Shown here: in pieces, positions 43,760 through 47,583 of the stretch
Numbering within the stretch: the first letter of the stretch is position 1
How the letters are laid out: each line of letters begins with the position of its first letter
DNA from: Haplomitrium mnioides
Taxonomy: Eukaryota > Marchantiophyta > Haplomitriopsida > Calobryales
DNA length: 47,583 bases
Assembly: GCA_049999725.1 (NCBI GenBank)
Contig: JBNGIS010016894.1
Location: forward strand, 1 to 47,583
Direction of reading: 5' to 3'
Position numbers and translations under genes: made by a program
Notes under the pieces: model-generated
What the model was told of the DNA's origin: nothing
The model's database searches: none
The model's input: the letters and a program-made list of their open reading frames with translations, nothing else

Positions 43760-44870
43760 GACTCCATAGTTGTAACATTGTACAAAAAATAAACCCTTTT
43801 CATTTTTTGGAGCACATAACTGAATCATTGCAAAACTGTACAAAGCACAAAAACTTTTCGGAATTATATGTTGCCCAACTCAATGAATGTGAGCTTGTTT
43901 AGTTTTTGGATTTCTTCGTCACCCAACTCACCAATGTTGAGAATTTTTTTTGTTTTTAGACCTATCTATTGCCGAATTGAAAGATTGCAAAATTTTCCTT
44001 TTCTAGAGCTTTCCATGATCCAACTCAACAAAAACAAGATTCTACAAAACACAAACAATATTTGCAATTATGCATAGCATGAGTCAACAATTCGGATAAT
44101 CCAAAGTATTCACCGCGTGATTCAATAATTATGAAGTTACATGACAAATGAACACTTTATATAACTTTTCACCACTCGACTAATCGATTACAACATTGTA
44201 TGAAGAACAAAGTCTTTTTTGATTTGTGAGTTGCCTAATACAACGACTACAAAATTATACAAAGAACAAAGCCTTCTCAAATTTCTGGACCATCCGACTC
44301 AATGATTACAAAATCTTTCATTTTTTGGAATTGTCTATGACCCGACTCAATGATTACAAAATTGTTCATTTTTTGGAATTGTTTATGACCCAACCCAACG
44401 ATGGTGAGATTGTACAAAGCACAAACACTTTTTGGAATTCTACGCCGCACAACTTTACAATTCTAACTTTTTTGGTTTTTGGACTTTTCTGTTACCTAAC
44501 TTAATGATTACAAGATTTTGCGAAGCATGAACACTTTTGCAATGTGTGTGCATTCAACTCAATGATTATGAAATTGTTTTATAAATGAACACTTTACAAA
44601 GTTATATGCGGCTTGACTTATTGATTATGACATTATACAAAGAATAAAGACCTTTTGGAATTATGCACCTAGAACTAAACAACATAACATTGTTCAACTT
44701 TTGGGATTGTTCACTGCTTGACTCAACGACTCCAAAATTATTCAGTTTTTGGATCCTTTTACCACTCAACTATCCAACTACAAAATTGTACAAAGAACTC
44801 ACAATTTTATGGTTCTACGTCACCCGACTCAAGAAGTGCGCTGATTGACTCTACAATTACAGAAAATCTA
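43760..44870. repeat. Degenerate 49-61 bp tandem array, copy B
   Basis: About 18-20 units of CCNACTCAATGATTACAAAATTGT then TTTTTGGAATTGT and a short tail. Adjacent clean short units (49 bp) lie at about 44290-44390. Long units add ACAAAGCACAAACAC before the T run (61 bp, for example 44390-44450). Short and long forms alternate irregularly. Confidence 0.75.
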
Positions 44871-45429
44871 AAAAAGCACCACCATATTCCGTGAGTTCTA
44901 ATTTGAAATGCAGGGCAATATGTGATTAAACAAAACAAAAACAAATATAAAATGCAAAGTGTTGCTCAATTCAACTAAACAACCTACAACAACAATGCTT
45001 GGAGGGAGGTTATGTATATTTGCCACGTTCTCCGTGGAAACGATAAGTAGATTACTAGTATTCCAATAATATTATATCTCTCTTGTAGTAATGCACAGTC
45101 ACATGATACAAGTAGAAGACAACCCAAAAAATCTCTCTCTTCCTATCTTTTCTATATGGTGGTTTTAACCATCGTTTGTATTCTATATATTTAGCTTAAT
45201 CATACTTATACTAATCTAGAATTAGTATAGTAGTGATAATATATACTTGTATTCTATCACTCTCACTTGGTTACAAGTTGGGAATGTTGCAGCCAATTAT
45301 AAAAGTAGAATGTTGGGATTATATATAGGATGAAGTTGTTGTCTCGTTAAAACCCTCTCATACTTCTTTAATAAAAAGAGTGCAACCATCTACACATGTA
45401 GAAATATACACAAATAAATGTTAAATCTA
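44871..45429. other. AT-rich stretch with copia-like 3' leader phrases
   Basis: No gene. ATTCTATCACTCTCACTTGG, TTAAAACCCTCTCAT and AAAAAGAGTGCAACCA at 45255-45390 resemble the phrases beside the copia 3' LTR (32805-32955). This may be a fragment of a related copia element in minus orientation. Confidence 0.4.
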
Positions 45430-45900
45430 TAAAAATAGATCATGTATCCAAAAGTCTTGATAGTCAGCGTAGGTTAATGTAATAGTACAAGTATAAGGTT
45501 GTTATTTATAAGAAAATAGAGAGAAGTGAAGGAAGTAGTAGAGAGTCACTTTTAGAGTTGAGATAAGATTACTTGCTTTGGAAGTCCCTTCTAGTAAAGG
45601 GTCACATTGAGGGTTGAAATTAGAAGTGACTTGTAAGTGAAGAAAGAGGGATGACACCCTTTTCTCTTGTATAAATAGAAGGGTTTCTTAGCCTCACTTC
45701 TCATTCTGGAGTTCCTCTTGAATCACTTGGGTTCTTTGGTTTCTTGGCCTTTGGTTGCACTATTGGTCTTAGCTTGGGCCTTGAGTTGCTTTTGGTTGAA
45801 GAAATTTATCAGAGTTCACTATGAGTTCTTACTCATTTGGATTTGGCCCTTGAGTTCTTTTACAATCAATCTCTTTGGAATATAGCTTATGCACAGCTAG
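45430..45900 (+). repeat. LTR-like fragment with TATA box
   Basis: TATAAATAG at 45670-45678 is followed by a transcript-like, T-rich region with loose repeats of CTTGGGTTCTTTGG / CTTGGGCCTTGAGTTGC / TTTGGCCCTTGAGTTC. No element ends were found. Confidence 0.4.
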
Positions 45901-45902
45901 AC

Positions 45903-46106
45903 TCAATGCCTTTCTGAAAAAGTTAGTTGAGTTATCTTTATTAGCAAAATCTTACATCTCAATAGTGTCAGCCCCCTCCTTCTGGTCTTATCCTCCGAAC
46001 ACCGCTCTTCGGAAGGAAAAGGCTGACTTTTACGGGGTTCAGGTTCTTTTATGAGATGGCCCCGCTGCAAGTTATCAATTTCAGGCTTAAGGGGGTTCCT
46101 CATCAT
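45903..46106 (-). CDS. Small unknown ORF next to a polypurine-like tract
   Basis: 67 codons from 46106, beginning MMRNPLKPEIDNLQRGHLIK and rich in charged residues. I do not recognise it. On the same strand GACCAGAAGGAGGGGG then CTGACAC at about 45990-45968 resembles a polypurine tract followed by an LTR start, and it lies inside the ORF. The ORF is therefore probably the last piece of an internal region rather than a gene. Confidence 0.2.
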   Translation of the reverse strand: MMRNPLKPEIDNLQRGHLIKEPEPRKSQPFPSEERCSEDKTRRRGLTLLRCKILLIKITQLTFSERH

Positions 46107-46369
46107 CTTATTGACCTTTCTCCTTGTTCAATTCTCTATTCACACATTCATACACACCACAGAAGCGTCTCTGATCAAGTTCCAAAGTGAATTCCAGTGA
46201 TCTTAAGTAGGATTTAGACTCAAAGTTTTACAATACAGGATCAAGTCCTGATATCTGAATTATACAGGGGATTTGTCCCCCTTACCCTCTGAATCTGATT
46301 CTTGGATTCCTGCTGAACTGGGATCCTGTTCACTTCAGATCTGAATTATCCTTTCCAGTAATTACAAAC

Positions 46370-46995
46370 ATAAGACAAAACTAACTACACCCTGCATACA
46401 CAACACCACACACTCCGCCGGCGTTCCTTTGACTTTCCCAAGATCCGATCTTTACTGCCTCCCTTGCACTCCTGATCTTTATTCCACCTTCTCTTGAGTC
46501 TCACGATTCCAGTGACACGTCCTCCCTCTACTCACGCACCTTTTTCCAGATAGTCTTTTTACCTTCCCTCGCGAGAAGCCCTGGTTTGACTTCCTCAGGA
46601 TCAGAAGAGGTCTTGTTTAACTTCCACCTCTGGAAGACAGTCCTCTCGATTGCTGGCCACCCACTCCACCCTGAGGCTTCAATGGATCTTCTTACACCGT
46701 GCGCGGGCACGAATGCAGCTACTCCTTCTTGACTTCCCTTGAGAGAATAAACCAGAAACACCCGTGACATTCCTGGGATTGTTGCTCCTACACAGTTAAC
46801 ACTGAGACAACCCCAAAGATCCCCCTTTGGCAGCCTCTGCGATTTCAAGACAACCCAGAATTTCTTCCCTCTTCAAGTATCAGTCCACCTCCGATGCTGG
46901 TCCACCCGCAGAGATGAGTATACCTGGATCGCCTGAGCCTCTAGAGCTCCTTGCTCAACGATTCCCAGCGCCCCTCCAGTCCACCTCCACCCCTG
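46370..46995 (-). repeat. LTR-like block, inverted partner of 30868-31475
   Basis: The reverse complement matches 30868-31475 from GGTGGAGGTGGACTGGAGGG through the CTGGAGGAAG..-type purine-rich part to TAGTTAGTTTTGTC. About 80% identity by eye in the best parts. It probably extends past both sides. Confidence 0.6.
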
Positions 46996-47204
46996 CTAGC
47001 CTCTTGCTCGAGTTCACTTGCTTCAATTGAAGATTTAAGAAATTTGTCCTCCCTCCCTCATGTGTCTTCCTTTCTGCTATCGTTCTCACGACTTGCAAGT
47101 TTGCATCCACAAACAGCCCCTCTAACATCGCAAACGATCCCTTCATACTTCTTGCTTACCTTGCTGAAGCCTTCATGTTTCCCCGCATTCGGCAGTTAAT
47201 CTTG

Positions 47205-47534
47205 TTAAGCAACGACGAGGTGACACCTGGCAAGTACGAGCAATGACTTAACTGAAGCAGTTAACCCAAGGTTCTCAACTATCGTCCAAAAAATCTCGTG
47301 GAATCCCCGAAGATGCCCTTGGCACGGACTGGGTGCGAAGCTAGCACTTGGCCGAAGATTGTGCTCGGAGCTCCTGATCATGGCGTTGATTTGCACTTTC
47401 AAATCAGAAGAGTAGGGCTTGGCGTCCTCGAAGTCGCATACTTCGGAAGTGTCCTCGCGGGACCTCGATGATGACCCATCTGATGTCGCAATACGTTGTA
47501 GAGTTAGTCGCAGCCAAGGAGGACGATCCGACAT
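47205..47534 (-). CDS. Unknown 109-codon ORF
   Basis: Starts MSDRPPWLRLTLQRIATSDG, serine-rich, then DLKVQINAMIRSSEHNLRPS. No family recognised and no zinc knuckle or membrane segment. It lies upstream (minus strand) of the LTR-like block and could be LTR sequence read by chance. GC is higher than in the rest of the window. Confidence 0.2.
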   Translation of the reverse strand: MSDRPPWLRLTLQRIATSDGSSSRSREDTSEVCDFEDAKPYSSDLKVQINAMIRSSEHNLRPSASFAPSPCQGHLRGFHEIFWTIVENLGLTASVKSLLVLARCHLVVA

Positions 47535-47565
47535 GGTAAAGCTGAGCTAGATCCGAAGAAGAATT

Positions 47566-47583
47566 CCAAGAAGAAGAAGAAGA
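47566..47583. repeat. GAA microsatellite at window end
   Basis: GAAGAAGAAGAAGA runs to the last base; its full length lies outside the window. Confidence 0.7.

Noticed and set aside
1-47583. tRNA, rRNA, CRISPR arrays, bacterial operons or riboswitches
   Set aside because: None seen. Content is eukaryotic retrotransposon sequence with TATA-type promoters.

Overview
This is plant nuclear DNA made almost entirely of old, nested LTR retrotransposons. I find no intact host gene and no tRNA, rRNA or CRISPR array. Plant-type Ty3/gypsy and Ty1/copia coding remnants, many in-frame stops, very long LTRs and low gene density suggest a large land-plant genome. The element types make me lean to a gymnosperm, but the window alone cannot prove that.

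Layout. (1) 1-4533 and about 26765-27480 appear to be one copy (copy A) of an unclassified dispersed repeat. It has decayed coiled-coil coding sequence and a degenerate 50-65 bp tandem array. A second copy (copy B) lies at about 41640-44870. (2) Copy A is split by a minus-strand Ty3/gypsy derivative (about 4534-26700). In transcription order it carries a 5' LTR remnant, gag with two zinc knuckles, retropepsin, a cytosine-5 methyltransferase-like domain, an integrase C-terminal domain and a PHD finger. Its reverse transcriptase, RNase H and integrase core are gone. (3) That element is split by a plus-strand solo LTR (7064-8661 continuing at 19027-20677). (4) The solo LTR is itself split by a younger plus-strand Ty3/gypsy element of a related family (8662-19026) with recognisable gag, PR, RT, RNase H and integrase. 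Its 3' LTR is about 2.9 kb, while its 5' LTR keeps only the first 1.6 kb. (5) 27480-32690 is more GC-rich LTR-like sequence with minisatellites and G-box-like words. (6) 32691-39778 is a full-length minus-strand Ty1/copia element with 117 bp LTRs. Its reverse transcriptase holds an in-frame repetitive insert of about 200 codons. (7) 39779-47583 holds a second degenerate tandem array, copy B, LTR fragments, and an inverted copy of the LTR-like block at 30868.

None of the elements can be autonomous as they stand: every coding region has stops, frameshifts or deletions. Several stops are TAG where glutamine is expected, which suggests C-to-T decay of methylated sites. The main point of interest is the gypsy lineage that joins a methyltransferase-like domain and a PHD finger to a retrotransposon polyprotein.
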